In this document: piece by piece, positions 17,266 to 24,617 of the stretch
Layout of the letters: each line of letters opens with the position of its first letter
Position numbering within the stretch: position 1 is the stretch's first letter
Assembly (NCBI GenBank): GCA_963664845.1
Contig: OY761615.1
Span: 4,278,001-4,342,000 of the forward strand
DNA: 64,000 bases
Source of the DNA: CAIYTF01 sp963664845
GTDB taxonomy: Bacteria; Bacteroidota; Ignavibacteria; Ignavibacteriales; Ignavibacteriaceae
Direction of reading: 5' to 3'
Translations under genes and position numbers: made by a program
Notes under the pieces: generated by a model
The model's input: the letters and a program-made list of their open reading frames with translations, nothing else
What the model was told of the DNA's origin: nothing
The model's database searches: none

Positions 17266-17910
17266 ATGCAAGGCCTGATACATATATTCTTTAGCGCGCT
17301 GATGCTGAGCCTGGTTCACGCATCAATCCCTAACCATTGGCTGCCATTGGTCGCCATCGGTAAAACGGAAAAATGGTCCCGCAGGGAAACGCTTACGGTA
17401 ACGGCCATAGCAGGTTTCGCCCATACACTCAGCACCATTATCATTGGCATAATTGTCGGTCTTGTCGGCTACAAGCTTTCATCTTCTTACAAAACCATCA
17501 CAACCATCGCGGCTCCGGTGGTGCTGGTAACCCTTGGTCTTTTTTATATCATTAAAGATCATCTTGAACAATCACCCGGTCACCACCATCATCATGTTGA
17601 AATTGATGAAAACGTGAAAGGGAAGTCCAAATCTGCCATTATCATCTCGCTTGCGGTTGGCATGTTCTTCTCACCCTGTCTGGAAATTGAAGCATATTTT
17701 TTCGTGGCCAGTGCAATGGGCTGGGCAGGCATTGCTACCGTTTCTATTGTCTATCTTGTTGTGACGGTTTTCGGGATGATGCTGCTTGTTTTCCTTGCCG
17801 CAAAAGGCATTGAAGCTCTTGAATGGCATTTCCTGGAACATCATGAGAAGCTTATTTCCGGAGTGGTACTCATACTTTTGGGCCTTTTTGGCTTTTTTGT
17901 TCAATTCTGA
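17266..17910 (+). CDS. NicO/UreH-like membrane metal transporter
   Basis: 214 residues with about six transmembrane helices. The first helices contain 'HASIPNHWLPLVAIGK' and 'GFAHTLSTIIIGIIVG', resembling the HX(n)H helices of the NicO/RcnA/UreH group in the LysE-like transporter clan. A cytoplasmic or periplasmic loop carries 'GHHHHHVEID', a metal-sensing or metal-binding His cluster. The next half has 'MFFSPCLEIEAYF'. A role in nickel, cobalt or other divalent-metal efflux is the best guess; sulfite exporter-like proteins of the same clan are an alternative. No metal enzyme genes adjoin. The closest related feature is the His-rich lipoprotein upstream. Confidence 0.65.
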   Translation: MQGLIHIFFSALMLSLVHASIPNHWLPLVAIGKTEKWSRRETLTVTAIAGFAHTLSTIIIGIIVGLVGYKLSSSYKTITTIAAPVVLVTLGLFYIIKDHLEQSPGHHHHHVEIDENVKGKSKSAIIISLAVGMFFSPCLEIEAYFFVASAMGWAGIATVSIVYLVVTVFGMMLLVFLAAKGIEALEWHFLEHHEKLISGVVLILLGLFGFFVQF

Positions 17911-17959
17911 TTCATAAACTTCGGGTTATTCTTCGTAGTTCCATCAACCTGTTCGATGT

Positions 17960-17989
17960 TTGCACAAATTTTCTGTATCTGAATAATTG
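17960..17989 (+). promoter_or_regulatory. possible promoter of the pilin-like gene
   Basis: TTGCAC, 18 bases, then TAATTG, located 36-65 bases before ATG 18025, with GAAAGG serving as ribosome-binding site. Matches are imperfect and only the spacing and position support it. Confidence 0.3.
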
Positions 17990-18024
17990 TTTATATTTAA
18001 AGGATACAAATCGAAAGGTATATT

Positions 18025-18420
18025 ATGGGACAACAACAATTGCTCTTAATCGTCCTTGGTGTTATAATTGTCGGAATTGCCATTGTGGTCGGCATTAATA
18101 TGTTTCAATCAGCAGCAATCGATTCCAACAGAAATGCTGTAATAAAAGATCTTCTCACCCTTTCTTCAAAAGCCAAAGAATATTATAAAAAGCCTCCTCC
18201 ATTGGGCGGCGGTGGAACCACCTTTGCAGGTTTCGTCATGCCCACCGGTCTTGGCAGTAATGCCAATGGAACCTATACCATTTCTGTAGCCGGAACAGCT
18301 ACCGGTATCACGTTTCAGGGCATAGGCACCGAAAAAGGTAACGATGGATCAACCAAAGTCAAAGTTACAGCGGCTGTAACCAGTTCTGCAATGACACCAA
18401 CCATTGTTATAGCTAATTGA
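18025..18420 (+). CDS. pilin-like single-span protein
   Basis: 131 residues. It begins MGQQQ followed immediately by a long hydrophobic helix (residues 6-28, 'LLLIVLGVIIVGIAIVVGI'), then a helical stretch and a Gly/Thr-rich beta domain ('GLGSNANGTYTISVAGTATG'). This layout resembles a minimal type IV pilin or pseudopilin without a typical prepilin leader. I recall similar short proteins with an MGQQQLLL start as recurrent in Ignavibacteria/Chlorobi, function unknown. A good GAAAGG site precedes the ATG and a hairpin follows. No pilus assembly gene is nearby. Confidence 0.65.
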   Translation: MGQQQLLLIVLGVIIVGIAIVVGINMFQSAAIDSNRNAVIKDLLTLSSKAKEYYKKPPPLGGGGTTFAGFVMPTGLGSNANGTYTISVAGTATGITFQGIGTEKGNDGSTKVKVTAAVTSSAMTPTIVIAN

Positions 18421-18466
18421 CAAACCTGTTGCCATAGTTTAACGTGGCATAGATTCTTAAACTGAG

Positions 18467-18494
18467 CCCGTGCGCAAAAAAAACGCACGGGTTT
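18467..18494 (+). terminator. hairpin after the pilin-like gene
   Basis: CCCGTGCG, an A-rich loop CAAAAAAAA, CGCACGGG, then only TTT. The stem is perfect, 8 bp and GC-rich, 47 bases after the stop. The T-run is short on the plus strand, so it is a weak terminator at best. Confidence 0.5.
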
Positions 18495-18702
18495 GGTATC
18501 TCCCCAAAAACTGATCTGCTCCACGTCCAACAGGCATTTATCACATTCTGTGCAAAATGAAATAATGGCTCCAGAGTGGTTATTATTACATTTGCGCGGA
18601 ATAAAACAGTATTCCATTCGCTTCGTTTTATTTGGAACCGGGTAAACACAAAACACTAATCTTTGTTATAAGTAAAAACTTCCAAAATAGTATAGGCACA
18701 CT

Positions 18703-19068
18703 ATGCATCTTTTCGAAGACATTCAACAAATTCTCAGGCAAGCGCAGCAAAATGCCTCGCGCAGCATCAATAAAACTATGGTGGATGCGTATGGGCTGGT
18801 GGGAAAGCGAATTGTGGAAGTAGAACAGCAGGGCGAAAGTAGGGCCGCTTATGGTCAATCGCTCATTAAAAATATTTCTGGACAATTGCAGAGGGAATTC
18901 GGAAATGGGTTCTCAATTGTAAATCTGCAAAATATGCGTTTATTCTACCTCGAATATCAAATTCAGCAGACACCGTCTGTTAACTTGCAAAACCAGGAAA
19001 AGCTCTCATATTTGAGTCAAAAACCCGTAATCCCTGATTTCCAGCTTAGCAGTATTTCAATAAGTTAG
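18703..19068 (+). pseudogene. truncated DUF1016 (YhcG-type) protein, N-terminal domain only
   Basis: 121 residues matching the N-terminal DUF1016 domain: 'INKTMVDAYGLVGKRIVEVEQQG', 'RAAYGQSLIKNISGQLQREFGNGFS', 'NLQNMRLFYLEY'. Full-length family members are about 330-360 residues and end in a PDDEXK nuclease domain, which is absent here. After the Phe-Tyr motif the sequence drifts into 'LSYLSQKPVIPDFQLSSISIS' and stops. It is most simply a decayed remnant, although a free-standing N-domain cannot be excluded. It is followed 14 bases later by a DUF3800 gene; both are typical accessory genes near mobile or defence regions. Confidence 0.75.
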
Positions 19069-19082
19069 AAAACCGATAATTA

Positions 19083-19862
19083 ATGAAGTATCGAATTTAC
19101 ATTGATGAGGTTGGTAATAATGATATTGGGAGCTCAGAAGATCCTAACCATCGGTTTCTGAGCCTTACTGGAGTTGTATTCGAATTGGAATATGTCAGGA
19201 CTGTTCTGACTCCAGATTTGGAATCGCTAAAGATACGCTATTTTAACAGCCACCCAGATGAACCTATTATTTTACACAGAAAAGAACTGATCAATAAAAA
19301 ATTTCCCTTTAAATCGCTCCTTGACCCTGATATTGAAAAACGATTCAATGATGAGTTCTTGTTTCTGTTGGATAAATGGAAGTTCAGTACAATTACAGTC
19401 TTAATTGATAAACTTGAACACAAAAAACGTTATACTACCTGGAGATATGATCCCTATCATTATTGTATGACTATATTATTTGAACGTTTTCACTTACTCC
19501 TAATAAAAAATCAACAGAAGGGTGACATGATGTTCGAAGCTCGCGGTGGGAAAGAGGATATGCGGCTTAAGGAGTCGTATAAGAGAATATTTGAAAACGG
19601 GACTGATTGGGTCAACCCGGAAGAGGTTATTAATACTTATACAAGTTCCGAATTAAAAATTAAACCCAAGTCAGCGAATATTTCCGGTATACAACTAGCT
19701 GATTTGCTTGCTCATCCATTATATCGGTATGCATTGCATTCATACAGGTTGCGGGAAGATACCAATGATACATTTAATGATAAAATCATGAGCGTTATTG
19801 AGTCGAAAATTTACAAGGTGGGTAATAAGATGGATGGGTTTGGGCTGAAGCTGTTACCATAA
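19083..19862 (+). CDS. DUF3800 family protein
   Basis: 259 residues. It starts with the family hallmark 'YIDEVGNNDIG' (an acidic pair on the first strand, as in RNase H-like folds) and has the C-terminal 'SANISGIQLADLLAHPLYRY' with the conserved Gln-Leu-Ala-Asp. DUF3800 proteins are widespread, often sit in accessory regions, and are suspected nucleases or RNase H-like enzymes without an assigned reaction. AT-rich codon use and the neighbouring DUF1016 remnant suggest acquired DNA. It ends at a GC hairpin. Full length for the family as far as I can judge. Confidence 0.8.
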   Translation: MKYRIYIDEVGNNDIGSSEDPNHRFLSLTGVVFELEYVRTVLTPDLESLKIRYFNSHPDEPIILHRKELINKKFPFKSLLDPDIEKRFNDEFLFLLDKWKFSTITVLIDKLEHKKRYTTWRYDPYHYCMTILFERFHLLLIKNQQKGDMMFEARGGKEDMRLKESYKRIFENGTDWVNPEEVINTYTSSELKIKPKSANISGIQLADLLAHPLYRYALHSYRLREDTNDTFNDKIMSVIESKIYKVGNKMDGFGLKLLP

Positions 19863-19882
19863 AAAACCCCGCAAAAGCGGGG
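19861..19882 (-). terminator. terminator-shaped hairpin, minus-strand orientation
   Basis: CCCCGC-AAAA-GCGGGG with six A directly before it on the plus strand. Read on the minus strand this is a GC stem with a TTTT loop followed by six T, a textbook intrinsic terminator. There is no leftward gene to its right that would use it; for the rightward DUF3800 gene it lacks a T-run. It may protect the DUF3800 gene from antisense transcription or be a relic. Confidence 0.65.
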
Positions 19883-20315
19883 CAAAGGCTCATTCGTCCT
19901 TCCACCTTCGGTAATCCGAATTGTTGCAAATATAAGCATATGGTAAGGCAATTTCAAATCTTTTATATCTGACGAAGACGCTTTTTAAATGAAAAAAAGC
20001 ATATGGTTTCCCCTGCTGCTGAACTATTTCCCCAAAATTGTTTTAATCCCCAAGAGATTATCTGACTTTCAGGATCTTAGGTTATAAAAATCGGGGTAAA
20101 AACTGCGGTCACTTGCTCGTTCCTTCTCCTGCATTTAATTTTAAACCTCCGTATTTTTTACTATATTTCCTGTTGATTACAGGGCACTTTTCGAAATCGC
20201 GGTTAACCTGCACCCATGTGGCACTTTTTGCCCCCCCGGATGCCGTTATTTGCAATAAAAAGTGGTTTTTGATGCCCTTTTATTTTTTACAGCTATGGAA
20301 AAATTGTTCAGGCAA
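19883..20315. other. intergenic gap before the acylation cassette
   Basis: About 430 AT-rich bases. No gene was recognised; the short frame at 20113-20319 has no domain. The promoter for the SGNH/acyl-ligase cassette should lie here. The segment 'AAGCATATGGT' occurs twice (about 19937 and 19998). Confidence 0.45.
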
Positions 20316-21014
20316 ATGAAAAAAGTGTATTGTCTTTGCTCAGCACTGATCGTGTGTTTCTTCTGCCAAATGACCGGATTAGGCCAGGCAAACCAAAAGG
20401 CTAAACCAGCCACCGACACGGCGCGTTATAAGCTAAATATGAACTATGACTACGAGATAGCTCTCTACAAGACATACAAGAAGCGACAGGCCGATATCGT
20501 CATGCTGGGCAATTCCATAACCCACGGCGTTAACTGGAATGAGCTGCTCGACCGTAACAACGTTGTGGAACGGGGCATCCCTGCCGATATACTTCCCGGC
20601 TTTTTGGCCCGCCTTGATTACGTCTTTAACCTGAAACCCCGCGTGGTGTGCATCATGGGTGGCATCAACGACGTCTATAACTGGACTCCGGTGGATACCA
20701 TTTTCAGGAATTATGTACAGATAATCGAGGCGCTGCGGCACAAACAGATCAAAGTTGTCGTCCAATCTACACTGTTTGTTGCAAAACGCTTCCAAAGCTC
20801 GGCAGACCGGAATCCGGAAGTGGAAAAACTGGATAAACTGCTCTTAGCTTATTGCAAAACCAACGGAATTGAGTACCTTGATCTAAATGCCAAAATGTCT
20901 AAAGACAAGTGTTTGCGTGAAGAATTGACGCATGACGGCCTGCATTTGAACGCAAACGGGTACAAGATTTGGGGCGATGAGCTGGACAGGATTTTACGAA
21001 GAGTAGCATTGTAG
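20316..21014 (+). CDS. periplasmic SGNH/GDSL-family esterase
   Basis: About 232 residues with signal peptide 'MKKVYCLCSALIVCFFCQMT'. All SGNH blocks are visible: block I 'VMLGNSITHG' with nucleophile Ser67, block III 'MGGIND', and block V 'THDGLHLNANGY' with Asp207 and His210. It is related to the GDSL acyl-hydrolases that remove or transfer O-acyl groups on glycans or lipids. The start is uncertain: upstream in-frame codons at 20262 and 20295 exist, but ATG 20316 gives a proper signal peptide. It is the first gene of a same-strand cassette, 35 bases before a membrane-anchored SGNH-like protein, pointing to O-acyl group handling in the periplasm. Confidence 0.82.
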   Translation: MKKVYCLCSALIVCFFCQMTGLGQANQKAKPATDTARYKLNMNYDYEIALYKTYKKRQADIVMLGNSITHGVNWNELLDRNNVVERGIPADILPGFLARLDYVFNLKPRVVCIMGGINDVYNWTPVDTIFRNYVQIIEALRHKQIKVVVQSTLFVAKRFQSSADRNPEVEKLDKLLLAYCKTNGIEYLDLNAKMSKDKCLREELTHDGLHLNANGYKIWGDELDRILRRVAL

Positions 21015-21049
21015 TTTTAATAAAAATAAATTTCACTTGAGGTTAATAA

Positions 21050-22435
21050 ATGAAACAGTTTCTAAAAAATGGCAATCCATTTTTTCTGATGGTAGTCACC
21101 TTGTTCTTTTTACATATTATGGTTTATATTCCTGACGGATATCAAATTAAACTATTCGGTTTCGAGTATAAGGTTAAAAAGCTTGACATGCTGCAGGACG
21201 TCCTTCCTGACGTTCAGCAGGAGCAACAACCACAATCGGGTGTTGACGCAAAAACGGTTAACCCTTATGCAGCATCCCTCTTTTCCGTTGTAAACAGCAT
21301 GGTGGCGGATAAGGAAAGTGCAAACATGCCGGAAGCACCGCAGGCAGCAGCAAAGCAAAAAATTGAAAACCCCGGAAGCCTGAAGAATTTCTTCGCCGCG
21401 GTTAAACTGGCAGGCTCAAAGAGAGTCCGTATTGCTCACTATGGCGACTCCGCAATTGAAGGCGACAACATTTCCGCCGATCTGCGGAAGAACCTGCAAA
21501 CCAAATATGGCGGCAATGGTGTCGGAATCATTGGCGTCACTCCTTTGGATGTTCAGTTCCGTACAACAACAAATGTTAAATTCTCAACCGACTGGAAGAC
21601 TTCTTCCGCACTTTCAGCAAATTCAGAAAAACTGCCACTGGGCATTAATGGCTATATCTACCAGGCTTCTGCAAATTCATGGGTCAGATATGAAGCAAGC
21701 GGCAGATACAATGCCAGGAGTTTTTCTTCTGCACGCGTACTCTACACTTCCGACAAGAACTTCTCCATCAAATACAGCTTTGATGACAAAACAGAAATGA
21801 CTGCCGAACTGAAAGCTTCCAAATCTCCGGCAGAATATGTGCTGGATGCAAAGGCTAAAGTTAAATCCGTAAAGATCACCGTGGTCAATCCATCCAAGAC
21901 CTATTTCTACGGCGTTTCACTTGAAGACGGAAATGGGCTGTACCTGGATAATTTTGCGCTCAGAGGAAACTCCGGTGTTGCTCTCCGCGAAATGGATATG
22001 AACACCCTGAAGAGTTTCAACAAACTGCTCAACTATCGTTTGGTTATTTTGAATTTCGGTTTGAATATTGCCGGTGCGGATCAAAAAGATTACGGCTGGT
22101 ATGAGTCCGCGATGGAAAAAATTGTCAATCAGTATAAAGAGGCATTTCCGGAAGCTTCTTTCCTCGTCGTCAGTGTGCAGGATAAGAGCATGAAAAAAGG
22201 CACGCAGTTTGTTACCGAACCCGGTGTCCCTAAACTTGTAGAAGCCCAGAAAAAAATTGCACTTAAGACCGGTGTTGCCTATTTCAACCTCTACGAGGCA
22301 ATGGGTGGCATGAATTCAATGAGCGATTTTGTGAGCCAGGGTCTGGCAGAAAAAGATTATACGCACATGAAGTTAACAGGTGCAAAGAAACTGGCCGATC
22401 TGATTACCGATGCTCTGCTCGAGGCAGGGAAGTGA
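21050..22435 (+). CDS. membrane-anchored SGNH-fold O-acyltransferase-like protein (DltD/AlgJ-like role)
   Basis: 461 residues. One N-terminal membrane span (about 10-28, 'NPFFLMVVTLFFLHIMVYI') is followed by a Gln/Ala-rich periplasmic linker to about residue 110. An SGNH catalytic frame then follows: 'IAHYGDSAIEGDNI' with Ser134, an inserted beta domain (about 185-305), 'LVILNFGLNIAG' with the block III Gly/Asn, and 'DYTHMKLTGAKKLA' with Asp436 and His439. The topology (anchor, linker, SGNH domain) is that of DltD or of AlgJ/AlgX-type proteins that work with an MBOAT partner. GAGGT lies before ATG 21050. The downstream acyl-AMP ligase, ACP and MBOAT genes support an acyl-transfer role, which is inference. 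Confidence 0.75.
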   Translation: MKQFLKNGNPFFLMVVTLFFLHIMVYIPDGYQIKLFGFEYKVKKLDMLQDVLPDVQQEQQPQSGVDAKTVNPYAASLFSVVNSMVADKESANMPEAPQAAAKQKIENPGSLKNFFAAVKLAGSKRVRIAHYGDSAIEGDNISADLRKNLQTKYGGNGVGIIGVTPLDVQFRTTTNVKFSTDWKTSSALSANSEKLPLGINGYIYQASANSWVRYEASGRYNARSFSSARVLYTSDKNFSIKYSFDDKTEMTAELKASKSPAEYVLDAKAKVKSVKITVVNPSKTYFYGVSLEDGNGLYLDNFALRGNSGVALREMDMNTLKSFNKLLNYRLVILNFGLNIAGADQKDYGWYESAMEKIVNQYKEAFPEASFLVVSVQDKSMKKGTQFVTEPGVPKLVEAQKKIALKTGVAYFNLYEAMGGMNSMSDFVSQGLAEKDYTHMKLTGAKKLADLITDALLEAGK

Positions 22436-22495
22436 TCAACTAAGCTCTTTTGATATACAGACCTGACATTATTTTAAACAATAAAAAGATTTGTT

Positions 22496-24190
22496 ATGAC
22501 GTTTTCAACTGTATGGCAGCGGTGGGAGCACAATGCTCAAACTTCACCCGACAGGGATGCAATTGTATTTTGGCGGGCAGCGGAAGAACCCTACCGTTGG
22601 AAATTCCGGGAACTGCTTGAAACAGCGAATAAATTTTCCGTACAACTGAAATTGCAGGGCATAAAAGAGAACCAGGTGTGTGCCATAATCATCAGGCACA
22701 ATAAATGGTTCTACCCGCTGTATATGGGCATTGTCGGTCTTGGGGCAATACCCGCGGTACTGGCTTATCCTAATCCGCGTCTCCACCCGGATAAGTTCCG
22801 CGATGGAATCCGGGGTATGTCGCATAATTCCGGTTTGGACTGGATATTCACCGAGCGTGAACTTGAACCCATTTTACAGCCATTGCTCGAAAACAGCACC
22901 ATTCATGGCGTTCAATTCCCCTTGGAGTGGGACCTGGAAGCTGCAAACGAACAGGCGCAGAAAGAAGTTCTGGAAGCGCGTGCTAACCGGAAACCGGAAG
23001 ATGCCTTCCTATTGCAGCACTCATCAGGAACAACCGGTCTGCAGAAACCGGTGCTTCTTTCAAACCGTGCCGTACTTCAGCACGTTGACAATTATGGCGA
23101 AGCTATCGGATTTAGCCCTGAAGATAAAGTAGTAAGCTGGCTTCCACTCTACCACGACATGGGCCTCATTGCTGCTTACCATTTGCCGCTGGCATTCGGA
23201 ATGACAAGCATTCAGGTCGATCCTTTCGAATGGGTGCTTGCACCTTCTCTTCTGCTCGAAGCCATATCTTCAGAAAAAGGAACATTGGCATGGCTTCCAA
23301 ATTTTGCCTATAACCTCATGGCTGATAAGATTGATGATTCGGAGTTGGAAGGCATTAACCTTGAAAGCTGGCGGCTGGTTATCAACTGCAGCGAGCCGGT
23401 GCGGCACGAAAGTCATAAGAGATTTCTAAAACATTTCGGCAGGTATGGTTTCAAAGAATCAGCGCTTTCCGCGTGTTATGCAATGGCAGAAACCACTTAT
23501 GGTATCACGCAAACCGAACCGGGTGCCATGCCCAGAATGATCCTGGCAGACCGGCAGCAATTGGCAGCCGGCTTTGTTGAAATCATTTCCGATCCCGACA
23601 AGGCAAGAAGCTGCGTTTCCTCCGGGAAGATCATCAAAGGCTGCAAACTCCGGATCGTGGATGATAAAAGACAAGACGTACCCGAAGGCAGGGTAGGCGA
23701 GATAGCTATCAGTTCAGTCTCCATGTTCGATGGCTACAGAAATTATCCCGAAAAAACCGCCGAGGTGCTGGATGGTGACTGGTATTACAGCGGTGATTAT
23801 GGTTTCATGTACGAAGATGAATGCTATGTCATTGGAAGAAAAAAAGATATTATTATTGTCGCGGGAAAGAACATATATCCCGAGGACATTGAAGATACAG
23901 TGACCAAAGTAGAAGGTGTTCTACCAGGCCGTGTTGTTGCCTTTGGCGCGGATGACGAGGAGTTGGGAACCGATGTTGTTGCCGTGCTTGCTGAAAGCAA
24001 TGCCGTAACACCTGAAGAGAAAAAGAAATTGAAAATGCGTATCCTCAAGGCCGGCATCGACAACGACCAGAACATAGCCCGGGTTTATATTGTGCCTGCA
24101 CGGTGGATGATCAAAAGCTCTGCCGGGAAGCCAAGCAGAAAAGCCAACAGAGAAAGAATTTTATCAAGTAACGAATTTTTAGTGGAGTAA
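22496..24190 (+). CDS. acyl-AMP ligase (FAAL/DltA-like adenylate-forming enzyme)
   Basis: 564 residues of the ANL superfamily. The core motif is 'LLQHSSGTTGLQKP' (A3, about residue 170). Further landmarks are 'CYAMAETTYGIT' (A5), 'YYSGDYGFMYEDECYVIGRKKDIIIV' (A7-A8 hinge, split here for description) and the C-terminal catalytic Lys545 in 'SSAGKPSRK' (A10). The overall pattern resembles fatty acyl-AMP ligases that load carrier proteins rather than CoA. The acyl carrier protein gene begins 4 bases after its stop, so the natural acceptor is almost certainly that ACP. The activated acid (fatty, short-chain or amino acid) cannot be read from the sequence. Confidence 0.87.
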   Translation: MTFSTVWQRWEHNAQTSPDRDAIVFWRAAEEPYRWKFRELLETANKFSVQLKLQGIKENQVCAIIIRHNKWFYPLYMGIVGLGAIPAVLAYPNPRLHPDKFRDGIRGMSHNSGLDWIFTERELEPILQPLLENSTIHGVQFPLEWDLEAANEQAQKEVLEARANRKPEDAFLLQHSSGTTGLQKPVLLSNRAVLQHVDNYGEAIGFSPEDKVVSWLPLYHDMGLIAAYHLPLAFGMTSIQVDPFEWVLAPSLLLEAISSEKGTLAWLPNFAYNLMADKIDDSELEGINLESWRLVINCSEPVRHESHKRFLKHFGRYGFKESALSACYAMAETTYGITQTEPGAMPRMILADRQQLAAGFVEIISDPDKARSCVSSGKIIKGCKLRIVDDKRQDVPEGRVGEIAISSVSMFDGYRNYPEKTAEVLDGDWYYSGDYGFMYEDECYVIGRKKDIIIVAGKNIYPEDIEDTVTKVEGVLPGRVVAFGADDEELGTDVVAVLAESNAVTPEEKKKLKMRILKAGIDNDQNIARVYIVPARWMIKSSAGKPSRKANRERILSSNEFLVE

Positions 24191-24194
24191 CAAC

Positions 24195-24428
24195 ATGATC
24201 TCAGATAAATTTAAACAGGCAATTTTAAAAGAACTTAAACTCGATGATTTTGATATCAAAGATGAAACTCTCGCAAACACCGTGCCCGGTTGGGACTCAC
24301 TGAATCACATCAACGTTATACTTGCCATCGAAAAGGAATTCCAGGTTAAGTTCAAAAGCATTGAAGTTTTGCGCTGCAAGAACCTTGGTGACCTGCAGAA
24401 ACTGGTGGACAGCAAATTGGCAAAATAA
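24195..24428 (+). CDS. acyl carrier protein
   Basis: 77 residues, a complete single carrier domain. The phosphopantetheine attachment motif is 'GWDSLNHINV' with Ser35. The flanking sequence ('DETLANTVPGWDSL', 'EFQVKFKSIEV') fits stand-alone ACP/DltC-like proteins; it lacks the usual 'DSLD' acidic residue after Leu. GGAG, overlapping the stop of the ligase gene, is the ribosome-binding site, so the two genes are translationally linked. It is distinct from a fatty-acid synthase ACP by context: no fab genes adjoin. Confidence 0.92.
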   Translation: MISDKFKQAILKELKLDDFDIKDETLANTVPGWDSLNHINVILAIEKEFQVKFKSIEVLRCKNLGDLQKLVDSKLAK

Positions 24429-24617
24429 GTTTATTCCCGATGGGTAACGCTCTTTTGGCTTCTAACGTCAATCCAACAGCGACATAGATACTGTAAGATT
24501 AATTAATTTAAGTAATCTAAAAAAAATGATATTCGTTTTGGATAACGGTGACTGATGCAAGAGAGCGCTCACTGCGGAATCTCAAAAAGTTAAACACAGA
24601 TGAAAGAATCACGATAA

